Source: Verrucomicrobiaceae bacterium UBA7681 (GTDB lineage Bacteria; Verrucomicrobiota; Verrucomicrobiia; Verrucomicrobiales; Verrucomicrobiaceae). Taken from it: a DNA stretch of 64,000 nucleotides. The position numbers and the translations under genes are program-made. The notes beneath the pieces were generated by a model that had not been told where the DNA came from, did not search any database, and worked only from the letters and a program-made list of their open reading frames with translations. This document shows positions 8,977 through 17,152 of this stretch, piece after piece; within the stretch, counting starts at the first letter, position 1, and each line of letters begins with the position of its first letter. The stretch covers positions 266,969 through 330,968 of the forward strand of contig DLGZ01000048.1 in assembly GCA_002482965.1 (NCBI GenBank). The letters are read 5' to 3'.

Positions 8977-10809
8977 TCAATCCGACTTGCGCCAGATCGT
9001 TGTCAGCGTGCCGCGAAAGGTGATCTTCACCGCCTGCGTGGTCACCAGTTCACGAAAGTGTGGCGAAGCCTCGCGCTCCACGATTTCCCAATGCTCGATG
9101 CTGTCACCGTTCAGCGTTGCATGCACTGGAATGGAATTTGCATGAAGGCAGACGAAGCCGTTTTTGCGCTCCTGCTCGATGCGCCAGCCTGGAGCCAGCT
9201 GCCACGTCACGACATGAGATGTTTCAGAGCCGACATCGTCGCAGATCTCAACCTGGTCCTGCATCACATGCACGGCACGTTTTGTCCGGCATCCGTCACT
9301 GCCAAAGCTCATCACGCAGATGTCTGCGCTGATTTCGAGCCTGGGTTTGTCATGATGTTTCGACCACAAGAACGCGCCCATGCGGCGGGGAGTCGAACGA
9401 CCGGTGACCGGAACGGCTCCATTGTGTGCTTCCCATGACGCCAATTTCTCCCGCAGCATAGGGTTGCTATAATAAGCACCCGTTCCTGGATCAATGACGA
9501 GCGCGAGCTGCTCAAACCACAGTGACACATGCAGTGCATCGAGGTGACCATGCGCCGCCATGCTACCCAACCCAAGGGGTGAGGCATCTGCCCGCACGGT
9601 CCAGCGTGCGTCACGCCAGACCGCCTGTCCGCTTTGCTCATGCGTGAGCCACTTGCTACGCATCGCCGCTTTCACACCCTTGGGTGGTTCGCCAAGCCAG
9701 AAACGCAGCACTGCGCCATCAGCCCTGTTCAACAACCAGCCGCGAAATTCCACTGCTGCGTTCATGCGTTTCAAAGGAAGTGGGAGCACCTGAGCATCAT
9801 CGGAGTCACCGAAATCCCAGCAATCGGGTGCTTCCACCACATCCACGAAGTACTGTGCCGCCTGGGTTAATCGCCCCTGTACTTCTGGCTTGAAGCCGCC
9901 AGAAGCCGCACCTGCGTGCCTGCACATTTCCCAGGCGAACAGGTGGTAATGCAAAGCCTGCTCCTTGTTGCCTCCATCGGTGGCGAACTGCTGCAAAATC
10001 TCTCGCTCAAGCAACTGCAATACATGAGGCACTGGATGAATTATTCGTGCGAGCGATGGCCAGCGGGCGATGGCCATCACCAGAGCGCTCAATTCGCCGA
10101 TTAGGTGATTGTTTGCTGAGGAACCGAACGAACGGCGGCGCCAGATCCACCACGCATGCGCGGGAACGATGCGTGCGGTGAGTTCATCCTGCCTGCGGGC
10201 GAGCTCGGGATCATTGCAGCCACGTACCAGTGCATCGAACCAGCAGAAGTTCATCAGCCGCAGCCCTGCCTCCAGCGGACTAGTCCAATTGATGCCCTGT
10301 CCTAGCGGGTTGCGATCACACCAGTCTTCCAGCCAGAGCTGTGAAACGCGAATCGCGTGCACATCGCCATTCAGGGCGCTGTGCATCGCCATGCGCGTCA
10401 TTTCGCTCCAGCGATTGATCTCCCAGATGGCCCGCGCATCCGCATCGTGCTGCAGGTGGCGATGATCCAGCTTTCGTGCGGGGATGTCGGGATCAATGAC
10501 GACACCCAGTGTCGCATCGCGGTGCCAGCATGGCGGTGCACCCACCTCGACACACTTCCAGCCGAATAGATCCCACTCGCCACGCATCAGCCTTTCAGCG
10601 TCCACGGCCAGTTGCTTGCGCAACTCGGGTGGCACACGGTCGCGCCATGGCAGCTTTGGGACCTCCGTGAAGGAACCATCCCATGGTCTGCAGGAGATGC
10701 GCCTGAGCTTCGCGATCTCGTTTCGCCGTCCCAGGCGCTCTGTCACGCGATGAGCGATCTCACTCAGGCTCATCGCGCGCAAACGCTGCATGTACCAGCC
10801 GAGGCTCAT
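8977..10809 (-). CDS. Heparinase II/III-like / alginate lyase family protein
   Basis: A 610-residue protein with an N-terminal alpha/alpha-toroid region (about 100-330, with NRWSEMTRMAMHSALNGD and SSANNHLIGELSAL) and a C-terminal beta-sandwich region resembling the heparinase II/III C-terminal domain (AHGHLDALHVSLW near 410 and ALVIDPGTGAYYSNP). Family members cleave acidic polysaccharides by beta-elimination. Homologues encoded in exopolysaccharide clusters lack a clear signal peptide, as here, and their role in polymer synthesis or trimming is not settled. It is the last gene of the exosortase operon and overlaps the bi-domain oxidoreductase gene by ATGA. Confidence 0.85.
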   Translation of the reverse strand: MSLGWYMQRLRAMSLSEIAHRVTERLGRRNEIAKLRRISCRPWDGSFTEVPKLPWRDRVPPELRKQLAVDAERLMRGEWDLFGWKCVEVGAPPCWHRDATLGVVIDPDIPARKLDHRHLQHDADARAIWEINRWSEMTRMAMHSALNGDVHAIRVSQLWLEDWCDRNPLGQGINWTSPLEAGLRLMNFCWFDALVRGCNDPELARRQDELTARIVPAHAWWIWRRRSFGSSANNHLIGELSALVMAIARWPSLARIIHPVPHVLQLLEREILQQFATDGGNKEQALHYHLFAWEMCRHAGAASGGFKPEVQGRLTQAAQYFVDVVEAPDCWDFGDSDDAQVLPLPLKRMNAAVEFRGWLLNRADGAVLRFWLGEPPKGVKAAMRSKWLTHEQSGQAVWRDARWTVRADASPLGLGSMAAHGHLDALHVSLWFEQLALVIDPGTGAYYSNPMLREKLASWEAHNGAVPVTGRSTPRRMGAFLWSKHHDKPRLEISADICVMSFGSDGCRTKRAVHVMQDQVEICDDVGSETSHVVTWQLAPGWRIEQERKNGFVCLHANSIPVHATLNGDSIEHWEIVEREASPHFRELVTTQAVKITFRGTLTTIWRKSD

Positions 10810-12941
10810 CGCAGATCGATGCTTCGCCCTTCGCGAATCGACTCCAGCACTGCAAATGTCAGACGCATGCTCTGCCGCGCCTGTTCATAAGGCAGCGGAT
10901 GCGCTGCTCCGCCCTTCAGGAATGCCAGCCATGCCGCCATCTCCTCTGCATGGCCCTTCGATCCGAATTTTTTCACGGTCACTTTGCGCTGTTTGAAAAT
11001 GGACAGCTTCATGAAGTTTTCGCATTCGCATACCAGACCGCTGGCGAACACGCGGAATGTTTCTTTTGGAAAGGCTGAGTCGCCTTCGGCAGAGTAAATC
11101 ACCTGTGCTGATGAGCCATCTGCAAACTCGATTTGCGCTGTGACTGAGTCTGGCACCTTGGGGCGGCCAACCGTCTGAGCTGTGACCTTCAACGGTTTGC
11201 CGAGGACATGGCAGGCGAAGTCGAAGAAGTGACAGGCCTCGCCCAGCACACGACCGCCACTTTCGGCGACATTCGCATACCAGTGATCTGGCGCGAGCAC
11301 GCCTGCATTCACCTGAAAGGCCAGTGTCTTTGGTCCCGAGACGGTTTTCAGCAACTCCATCATCGCTGCTGTCGCAGGAGCAAAGCGGCGATTGAAACCG
11401 ACCAGCACGCCGCCCTTTGATTCGAGCATGGCTGTGTCGATTTGCGCCAGTTCTTCAGGTGTCAGGCACAGGGGCTTTTCCACGAATACTTGTTTCCCTG
11501 CTTGCAGGGATTTCAGCACCAGTGGTGCGTGAAGATGATGCCGAGTGCCGATCATGACTGCGGCGGCTGCATTGATAAACACCTTCGCTGAGTCTGTCTC
11601 TGCGTGCGCGAAACCAAACTTCTCTTTCACGTGCCGTGCTGAGAGGCCCGTCGCATTCACAATGGTTCCGAGGGTGAGCTTTCCCTTCACATGCGGCAGC
11701 AGCATCGTGCGAGCGAAATTGCCCGCGCCGATCACATCGAGTGTCCCGATGCTGTTTGGCAGTTGCGCCTTTTGGGGGGCTGGGAATTCGGGCGGTGTTT
11801 CGCGTTTCGCGTTTCCAGACCGGCTAAAGCCGGGACTACAATACTCGATTAGCACGCCTAGCTCGCTCTCGAGTTGGTCGTAAACTTCCAGGACATCGCC
11901 AAATCCTACCCGGCGTGTTGTTACCGGATTTAAATCAAGCTGCCCGGTGCGCATCAGTTCCAGGCAGGCTTCGAAGTTGCGATTCTCCGTCCAGCGGACA
12001 TGGCCGATGGGGTAGTCCTGCCCGCCCCATTCGTACTGGGGATCGTAGCGACCCGGGCCGTAGCTGCGTGAGTAGCGAACCTGAATGTCTTTCATGTAGG
12101 CGGTCTTCCATGATAACTCTGCATCGTAGATGCCTACGATCACCATCACGCCGCGATCACGCAGGCAGGAGATGGCGGTGTCGGCTGCGTCGCGGCCTTT
12201 GCCGCCGACGCAGAGCAGCACGGCATCCACTCCGTGGCCGTCTGTCCATGCACGCACTTCGTCTTCGATCTTTGATTGTGCGGGATTTACCACACGCTCT
12301 GCGCCCATCGCGAGTGAGGTTTGCAAACGATCGGTGACAAAGTCCACGCCCATCACCCGTGCACCGGAAGCTTTGAGCAAGCTCGTGGCCAGCAGGCCGA
12401 CAAGCCCCTGCCCCAGCACTAGAACACGTTCGCCAAGCCGAGCACCGCTTTGACGGATAGCCTCCATCGAGATGGACGCCAGTGTCGTGTAGGCCGCCTG
12501 CCAGTCTTCCACGCCTGCGGGAATCGGTGTCGCCAGCAGGTCCGGGACTGCGATCATCTCGGCATGAAACGCACATTCTGCGCCACCACAGGCCACGCGA
12601 TCTCCTACATGGAAGCGTGAGTTCATTTCATCGACCGCCACCACCACGCCCGCTGCTGAGTAGCCCAGTGGAGTTGGTGATTCGAGGCGGTTGCGCACCT
12701 TTTGCAGTGCGGCTTTCCAGCCCAGTGTCTTCGCCGTGTCGATCACTTTCTTGACCTGATCGGGCCGCGCTTTTGCCTTTTGCAGCAGTGACATGCGTGC
12801 CTGCTCCACTTTCATCCGCTCGGTGCCCGGCGAGATCACCGAACACGACGTCTGCACCAAAATGCCTCCAGGCGGAGGCACAGGTGCAGGCACGTCCTGC
12901 AATTCGAGGCGTCCGTCTTGGTATTGGGCGAGTTGTCGCAT
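10806..12941 (-). CDS. Bi-domain oxidoreductase: zinc-type dehydrogenase fused to Gfo/Idh/MocA
   Basis: A 711-residue fusion. The N-terminal half (about 1-370) is a medium-chain dehydrogenase (VISPGTERMKVEQ, TPLGYSAAGVV, GERVLVLGQGLVGLLA as the NAD(P)-binding loop). The C-terminal half (about 395-711) starts with a second Rossmann loop (LDVIGAGNFARTM) and has the GKQVFVEKPLCL motif of Gfo/Idh/MocA proteins. Such fusions are common in bacterial polysaccharide loci beside heparinase-like genes, where they are presumed to oxidise or epimerise nucleotide-linked sugars. It overlaps the heparinase gene by ATGA and follows the CdiI-like gene by 64 bases. Confidence 0.92.
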   Translation of the reverse strand: MRQLAQYQDGRLELQDVPAPVPPPGGILVQTSCSVISPGTERMKVEQARMSLLQKAKARPDQVKKVIDTAKTLGWKAALQKVRNRLESPTPLGYSAAGVVVAVDEMNSRFHVGDRVACGGAECAFHAEMIAVPDLLATPIPAGVEDWQAAYTTLASISMEAIRQSGARLGERVLVLGQGLVGLLATSLLKASGARVMGVDFVTDRLQTSLAMGAERVVNPAQSKIEDEVRAWTDGHGVDAVLLCVGGKGRDAADTAISCLRDRGVMVIVGIYDAELSWKTAYMKDIQVRYSRSYGPGRYDPQYEWGGQDYPIGHVRWTENRNFEACLELMRTGQLDLNPVTTRRVGFGDVLEVYDQLESELGVLIEYCSPGFSRSGNAKRETPPEFPAPQKAQLPNSIGTLDVIGAGNFARTMLLPHVKGKLTLGTIVNATGLSARHVKEKFGFAHAETDSAKVFINAAAAVMIGTRHHLHAPLVLKSLQAGKQVFVEKPLCLTPEELAQIDTAMLESKGGVLVGFNRRFAPATAAMMELLKTVSGPKTLAFQVNAGVLAPDHWYANVAESGGRVLGEACHFFDFACHVLGKPLKVTAQTVGRPKVPDSVTAQIEFADGSSAQVIYSAEGDSAFPKETFRVFASGLVCECENFMKLSIFKQRKVTVKKFGSKGHAEEMAAWLAFLKGGAAHPLPYEQARQSMRLTFAVLESIREGRSIDLR

Positions 12942-12998
12942 GAGCTATCGTTTCAATGAGGTTGGTCTTTTTTACGAATCAAGGCTTGCGGCACAATT

Positions 12999-13016
12999 TT
13001 GCTGCCTAGGCAGCAA
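12999..13016. repeat. Perfect 18-bp palindrome over the cdiI-like stop codon
   Basis: TTGCTGCCTAGGCAGCAA is its own reverse complement and spans the stop codon of the CdiI-like gene, 58 bases before the bi-domain oxidoreductase start. No T tract follows on the minus strand. It could be an intra-operon processing or attenuation hairpin, or a protein site. No direct evidence separates these. Confidence 0.6.
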
Positions 13017-13518
13017 GCTCATCGTCGGTCTGGTTTTGATTTTTCTCGGGGTGTCCGTAGTTGACCAAGCTTGCGCCAGGAATGCCACATCGCGCTAAAA
13101 AGACATGCCCTTGTTCGTCCAGCATCTCTAAAACAGCACTCCTCTCAAACGAAGCGATTTGGCCGAGCAGGCATGAGAGATTGTTCAGCAGGTCCAGAAG
13201 ATCCGCCGCCAAATCTGGCCTCGCCTTCCAAAAGGCCTCCTCAACGGTGAGAATGGCATTTAACAGCGCGCCGTCATACAGATCTGCGTCAGCATGGGGT
13301 CGCTCGTGCAGTTCTCGCAAGGCGAGAGGCACCACGTAAGGCAGGCACATCTGCTGGCCGATCATGCGCTGGATGTCTCTCACTGTAAAATCTCGCAACG
13401 CCGTCCTGTGAAGGCGATGGCACTCGATCACCAATGACGACTCATAGGTCGGCTCTCCCCAGTCCACGCCTTCGAGCTCCTGAGGGCTACGGCTAAGATC
13501 AAAATCGATTTCTTTCAT
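13006..13518 (-). CDS. CdiI-like contact-dependent inhibition immunity family protein
   Basis: A 170-residue soluble protein. The start at 13518 is fixed by its ATGA overlap with the CapK-like gene. The region EGVDWGEPTYESSLVIECHRLHR (split at about residues 16-38), then LRDFTVRDIQRMIGQQMCLPYVVPLALREL and a DLYDGALLNAILTVEEAFW segment, match what I know of the CdiI_2 immunity family (WGEP, RxL..LTVEDLR.LIGQQ, PLAL..L, YPGDLL). Family members neutralise toxin domains of CDI/polymorphic toxin systems. No toxin or filamentous CdiA gene is present in the window, so this is an orphan immunity gene placed in a polysaccharide operon. The assignment is by remembered motif and not by a search. Confidence 0.7.
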   Translation of the reverse strand: MKEIDFDLSRSPQELEGVDWGEPTYESSLVIECHRLHRTALRDFTVRDIQRMIGQQMCLPYVVPLALRELHERPHADADLYDGALLNAILTVEEAFWKARPDLAADLLDLLNNLSCLLGQIASFERSAVLEMLDEQGHVFLARCGIPGASLVNYGHPEKNQNQTDDELAA

Positions 13519-14879
13519 GCTTTGATCTTTGTCACCAGCCACTTGTGCTTGCCCGCGCTGGTCTTCTCCACTTCTGGCACCTGACGCAAAATGAGGGTGA
13601 AGTCATCGCCTAGTTTTTTTAACAAAGCTGAGCGCATCGCGTCATCGCTGCTGCTTTGCCATTGCGGGCCCGATTGAAAGCGGCATTCCACCACGCCTGC
13701 GTGTTCTTGGAAGAACTGTACGGCCAGCAGGTTGTCGAAGATGCGGTCGTGCATATTGATCGCGGTGAGTGAGATGCGGCGACCGGTGGCGCTGATGAGG
13801 AACTCGTAATCACGGCCGACGATTTCTGAGGCCTCGCCATCTGTGATTTTTGCATAGTCTCCGGTGCGATACCGGATGAGGGGCATGACGTGATTGTGAA
13901 AGGAGGTGCCGATGATTTCACGGTTTCCTTCGGCATCGGGATCGCCGAATTCGACGAATCCGTAGGTGGGCCAGAAATGCAGGTGATTAGAGGTTCGGCC
14001 CTGCGCGGCGAGGACCACCCGTTCGCTGTGGCCATACCAGTGAAACACCCTGGTACTGAAAAAGCACTCCAGGTATTGCTGTGATTCTGCGGCGAGTTTT
14101 TCTGAACCGCACAGAAGTGAGGTCAGCTTGAAGTCGAGCTTCAGGCCCGTTTGCTCCAGACCGCGTGCCAGCATGAGTGCCGCGCTGGGATAGGCATGCA
14201 GGTGTTGCGGGCGGAAGCGGTTCAATGCGGCCACATACTCAGGCAGGCGCTCCGGCGTGAGATGATACGATGAAAGAATGAGCCAGTTCCGTGTGGCGTC
14301 GAAATAGCTGATGCTGCCACCGGCTTTGCTTGAAGTGACGCCACCGCGAATCACGGCCACGCGATCTCCGACGCGATAGCCACGTCGTGACCACTGGGCC
14401 TCCAGATAGGCCTGCTCTTTCGGACGACTGATCCCTTTGTGCAGATAAAAACCGACGGGTACGCCGCTCGACCCGCCAGTGGTGATGTAGAGGCGCTGCT
14501 TCGCGTCGAATTCTGGATTGACCATCTGCTCGCGATTCAAAATCAAATCCTGCTTGGATAGCAGCGGGTAATCAGCCAGTTGTTCGAGGGCTTCAAACTT
14601 CGATGGATCGACGCCATGAGCTGCAAAGCGTTCTGCGTAAAAGGGAGCCTTCCCTGCTGCGGTCAACGAATCTCGGAGCGCCGCGATTTGATAGCGTCGG
14701 ATGGCCTCCGCATCCCATGTCTCCACTTCACGCGCCTCGTTTTGAAAACGGGTGTAGGCGGGTCCGTAGCGGAGTGACGGCGGAAACGCACGATACACCC
14801 GTCCTGCCAGAGACTTCACTGGCTGCGGTGCTGCCTCGTAGAGTTTGAGCAGCGGATATAGGGTGTCTTCGAGCGACAT
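13515..14879 (-). CDS. CapK-like phenylacetate-CoA ligase family protein
   Basis: A 454-residue adenylate-forming enzyme. The ATP-binding P-loop-like segment reads LYITTGGSSGVPVGFY (about 130-145), and the later PLIRYRTGDYAKI (about 333-345) is the conserved Y-R-T-G-D adenylate motif. CapK/PaaK-like proteins in capsule and EPS clusters are thought to activate acyl groups for transfer to sugars or lipids. No true CoA ligase substrate can be assigned. The gene starts 7 bases after larB and overlaps the CdiI-like gene by ATGA. Confidence 0.88.
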   Translation of the reverse strand: MSLEDTLYPLLKLYEAAPQPVKSLAGRVYRAFPPSLRYGPAYTRFQNEAREVETWDAEAIRRYQIAALRDSLTAAGKAPFYAERFAAHGVDPSKFEALEQLADYPLLSKQDLILNREQMVNPEFDAKQRLYITTGGSSGVPVGFYLHKGISRPKEQAYLEAQWSRRGYRVGDRVAVIRGGVTSSKAGGSISYFDATRNWLILSSYHLTPERLPEYVAALNRFRPQHLHAYPSAALMLARGLEQTGLKLDFKLTSLLCGSEKLAAESQQYLECFFSTRVFHWYGHSERVVLAAQGRTSNHLHFWPTYGFVEFGDPDAEGNREIIGTSFHNHVMPLIRYRTGDYAKITDGEASEIVGRDYEFLISATGRRISLTAINMHDRIFDNLLAVQFFQEHAGVVECRFQSGPQWQSSSDDAMRSALLKKLGDDFTLILRQVPEVEKTSAGKHKWLVTKIKA

Positions 14880-14886
14880 GAGTCGA

Positions 14887-15645
14887 TCAAGCTTTTGGCT
14901 GCGTGTTCAGGATCCGCAAAGCTGCCATTGCTGCGCCGAAGCCGTTGTCGATGTTCACAACGGTGAGGCCGCTGGCGCAGGAGTTGAGCATGCTGAGCAG
15001 AGCGGAGATGCCATGCAGATTTGCGCCATAGCCAACGCTGGTTGGAACTGCGATGACCGGAGCAGCGACGAGTCCGCCGAGGACGCTGGGCAGCGCGCCT
15101 TCCATGCCGGCGATGGCGATGACAATGCCCGCTGCACGCAGATCATCGAGGCGTGCGAGCAGGCGATGGAGACCCGCCACGCCGACATCAGTGATGCGGT
15201 TCACGCTTGCACCGGCGAATTCAAGGGTCTGCGCGGCTTCTTCGGCAACCGGCAGATCGGAGGTGCCAGCGCAGACCACTGCGACAGGTGCTGAAGGGAA
15301 AGAGCCATTCATCTGTCCGACACGATACAGGCGCGAAACACTGTCGTAGATACCCGTGGGAAAACTTTGAAGCAGCAAAGCGGCGACTTCGGGATTCACG
15401 CGGGTGGCAAGCGCACTGCCATGCGCGGCGACGAGGGCGGTGAGGGCGTCCGTGGTCTGGGCGGGCGTTTTTCCTTCGGCGTACACGGCTTCGGGAAGGC
15501 CCTGGCGGATCATGCGATGCGTGTCGGCCAGCACCTGACCTGCCTCGGTAAACGGCAGGGTGCGGAGACGTTCCAGGGCCTGGTCAGGAGGTAATGCACC
15601 TGCGCTGACTTGATCGAGCAGATCACGCAATTTCGATTCGTTCAT
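14887..15645 (-). CDS. larB: Nickel-pincer cofactor biosynthesis protein LarB
   Basis: A 252-residue protein of the LarB family (related to PurE NCAIR mutase). An N-terminal helical part with the VYAEGKTPAQ motif (about 55-65) is followed by a PurE-like Rossmann core with VVCAGTSDLPVAEEA (about 122-137), GVAGLHRLL and AIAGMEGALPSVLGGLV, which are LarB signatures. LarB carboxylates and hydrolyses nicotinic acid adenine dinucleotide to pyridinium-3,5-biscarboxylic acid mononucleotide, the first step of nickel-pincer nucleotide synthesis. It overlaps larE by ATGA. LarC, the nickel insertase, and the lactate racemase LarA are not in the window. Confidence 0.93.
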   Translation of the reverse strand: MNESKLRDLLDQVSAGALPPDQALERLRTLPFTEAGQVLADTHRMIRQGLPEAVYAEGKTPAQTTDALTALVAAHGSALATRVNPEVAALLLQSFPTGIYDSVSRLYRVGQMNGSFPSAPVAVVCAGTSDLPVAEEAAQTLEFAGASVNRITDVGVAGLHRLLARLDDLRAAGIVIAIAGMEGALPSVLGGLVAAPVIAVPTSVGYGANLHGISALLSMLNSCASGLTVVNIDNGFGAAMAALRILNTQPKA

Positions 15646-16442
15646 GCTGCACGAGCCTTGAGAACTTCGTTCATGCTGCCAGAGCGCAGCCCGGCGAGAT
15701 CGAGAGTGATGTAGATGTACCCTGTGGCACGCAGTGCCGTAGTGATGGCTTCACGCTGCTGCAAGGCGTGCAGCAGATCGGCCTCGGGGACTTCAAGGCG
15801 AGCGACATCGCCATGATGGCGTACGCGCAGTTCACGGAAGCCGAGGTCAAACAGCGCGGCCTCGGCGCGCTCGATCTGCGAGAGCAGCTTGGGCGTCACG
15901 CTGGTGCCATACGGCACGCGGGAGGCGAGGCAGGCGGCGGCGGGCTTGTCCCAGTTCGGCAGGCCGAGGGCTTTGGCAAAGTGACGTACGTCTTGCTTGC
16001 TGAAACCGAGATCATGCAAGGGACTGAGAATTTTTAATTCACGAGCAGCCGCGCGACCGGGCCGCACATCGAGCGTGTCCTCGGCGTTCATGCCATCAAG
16101 CACATGCTTGATGCCGTTCTGCTCAGCGCACTGACGCAGGGCGCGATAGACGTGGTCTTTGCAGAAGTAGCAGCGATTTGGCGCATTCGCCTGGTATGCG
16201 GGATCGTTTACTTCTTCGGTCGGCAGCAGTTCAAGATGCGCACCGAGCTGCTGAGCGAGAGCAACGGCCTCGTCTTTTTCGCTTTGCGGCAGACTGGGGG
16301 AGACGGCGAGCAGGGCGATGACATTCTCACTGCCTAGCGCATCCAAGGATGCCTTCAACACGAGCGTACTGTCCACGCCGCCGGAATATGCAACGGCGAC
16401 GCGTCCCAGAGGCTGGAGAAGGGCGTGAAGTTTTTGAATCAT
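15642..16442 (-). CDS. larE: Pyridinium-3,5-bisthiocarboxylate synthesis sulfur transferase LarE
   Basis: A 266-residue PP-loop ATPase. AYSGGVDSTLVL (SGGVDS at 20-25) binds ATP, RCYFCK is at 90-95, and AACLASRVPYG carries Cys171, which aligns with the sacrificial cysteine of lactobacillar LarE that donates its sulfur. The C-terminus has the family end GYIYITLDLAGLRSGSMNEVL. LarE adds the two sulfurs of the nickel-pincer cofactor. It lies between the EpsI-like gene (ATGA overlap) and larB (ATGA overlap), so it is co-translated with the exosortase genes. This cofactor serves LarA and related racemases/epimerases, none of which is seen here. Confidence 0.94.
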   Translation of the reverse strand: MIQKLHALLQPLGRVAVAYSGGVDSTLVLKASLDALGSENVIALLAVSPSLPQSEKDEAVALAQQLGAHLELLPTEEVNDPAYQANAPNRCYFCKDHVYRALRQCAEQNGIKHVLDGMNAEDTLDVRPGRAAARELKILSPLHDLGFSKQDVRHFAKALGLPNWDKPAAACLASRVPYGTSVTPKLLSQIERAEAALFDLGFRELRVRHHGDVARLEVPEADLLHALQQREAITTALRATGYIYITLDLAGLRSGSMNEVLKARAA

Positions 16443-17152
16443 AAGGAAGTCATCAGGTCTTTTTGGAACTTCGGCGCCAGGCTGCGGATGAGGGTGAGGA
16501 TCATTTTCACCGTCTCCGCATCGTCACGACGTCGTTCACCACTTTGCTGCGGTGTGAGATTGTCCGTGACGCGAGCCATGACGGAAGGATAGGCCCAGCG
16601 GTGGTTCACGTTGCTGAGCACGCTGTCGCGCAGACTTATCAACTGACGGTCCAGATTGCTCGGCGTGCTGATGTCATTGCCCACGAACCAGTAAACGTAG
16701 TGTGCACGCAGCGGCAGTTTGGACCGGTCAGGCAGCAGGACTTCGCGCTCGATGGCGAGATCGCGCACACGCAGGGTCGCGCCTGAGATCAACTTCACCT
16801 CGCGCACGGTCGAACTCGTGATGGTCCACCCTTGGCCATCAAGACAGACTTCGGGACGGTGAATGCTGCGAGTGTCATTCCCAGCGATGACGAGGGCGGC
16901 ATGTGCAACATCGCGATGATCAATGGATCCGCCAGGGGTGTGATACTCACGTTTCTTGATGATGGTGTCTGCGGGGAGGAGTTCACGCTCTTTGTCACTC
17001 GGGTCTTCGCTTACGCCGATAAAACCGCCTGCCACCATCGGCAGTTCAGAGAGCACACCGGCCTCATCCCCCCCTTTTGTCTGTGGTGAGAACTGGCACA
17101 ACAGGATGGTCATGCCGCAAAGCGCCACGAGGATGATGGCACGAGTAATCAT
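16439..17152 (-). CDS. EpsI-like exosortase-associated protein (DUF3485)
   Basis: A 237-residue protein from the ATG at 17152, chosen by its ATGA overlap with the exosortase stop. It has an N-terminal hydrophobic segment (MITRAIILVALCGMTILL) and an extracytoplasmic domain with REYHTPGGSIDHRDVA, RSIHRPEVCLDGQGW and YVYWFVGNDIST, which match the EpsI family (HxPExCxxGxGW). EpsI-like domains are encoded next to or fused to exosortases and are tied to exopolysaccharide and PEP-CTERM export; their biochemical role is not established. Together with the exosortase it forms a standard pair. Confidence 0.88.
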   Translation of the reverse strand: MITRAIILVALCGMTILLCQFSPQTKGGDEAGVLSELPMVAGGFIGVSEDPSDKERELLPADTIIKKREYHTPGGSIDHRDVAHAALVIAGNDTRSIHRPEVCLDGQGWTITSSTVREVKLISGATLRVRDLAIEREVLLPDRSKLPLRAHYVYWFVGNDISTPSNLDRQLISLRDSVLSNVNHRWAYPSVMARVTDNLTPQQSGERRRDDAETVKMILTLIRSLAPKFQKDLMTSL

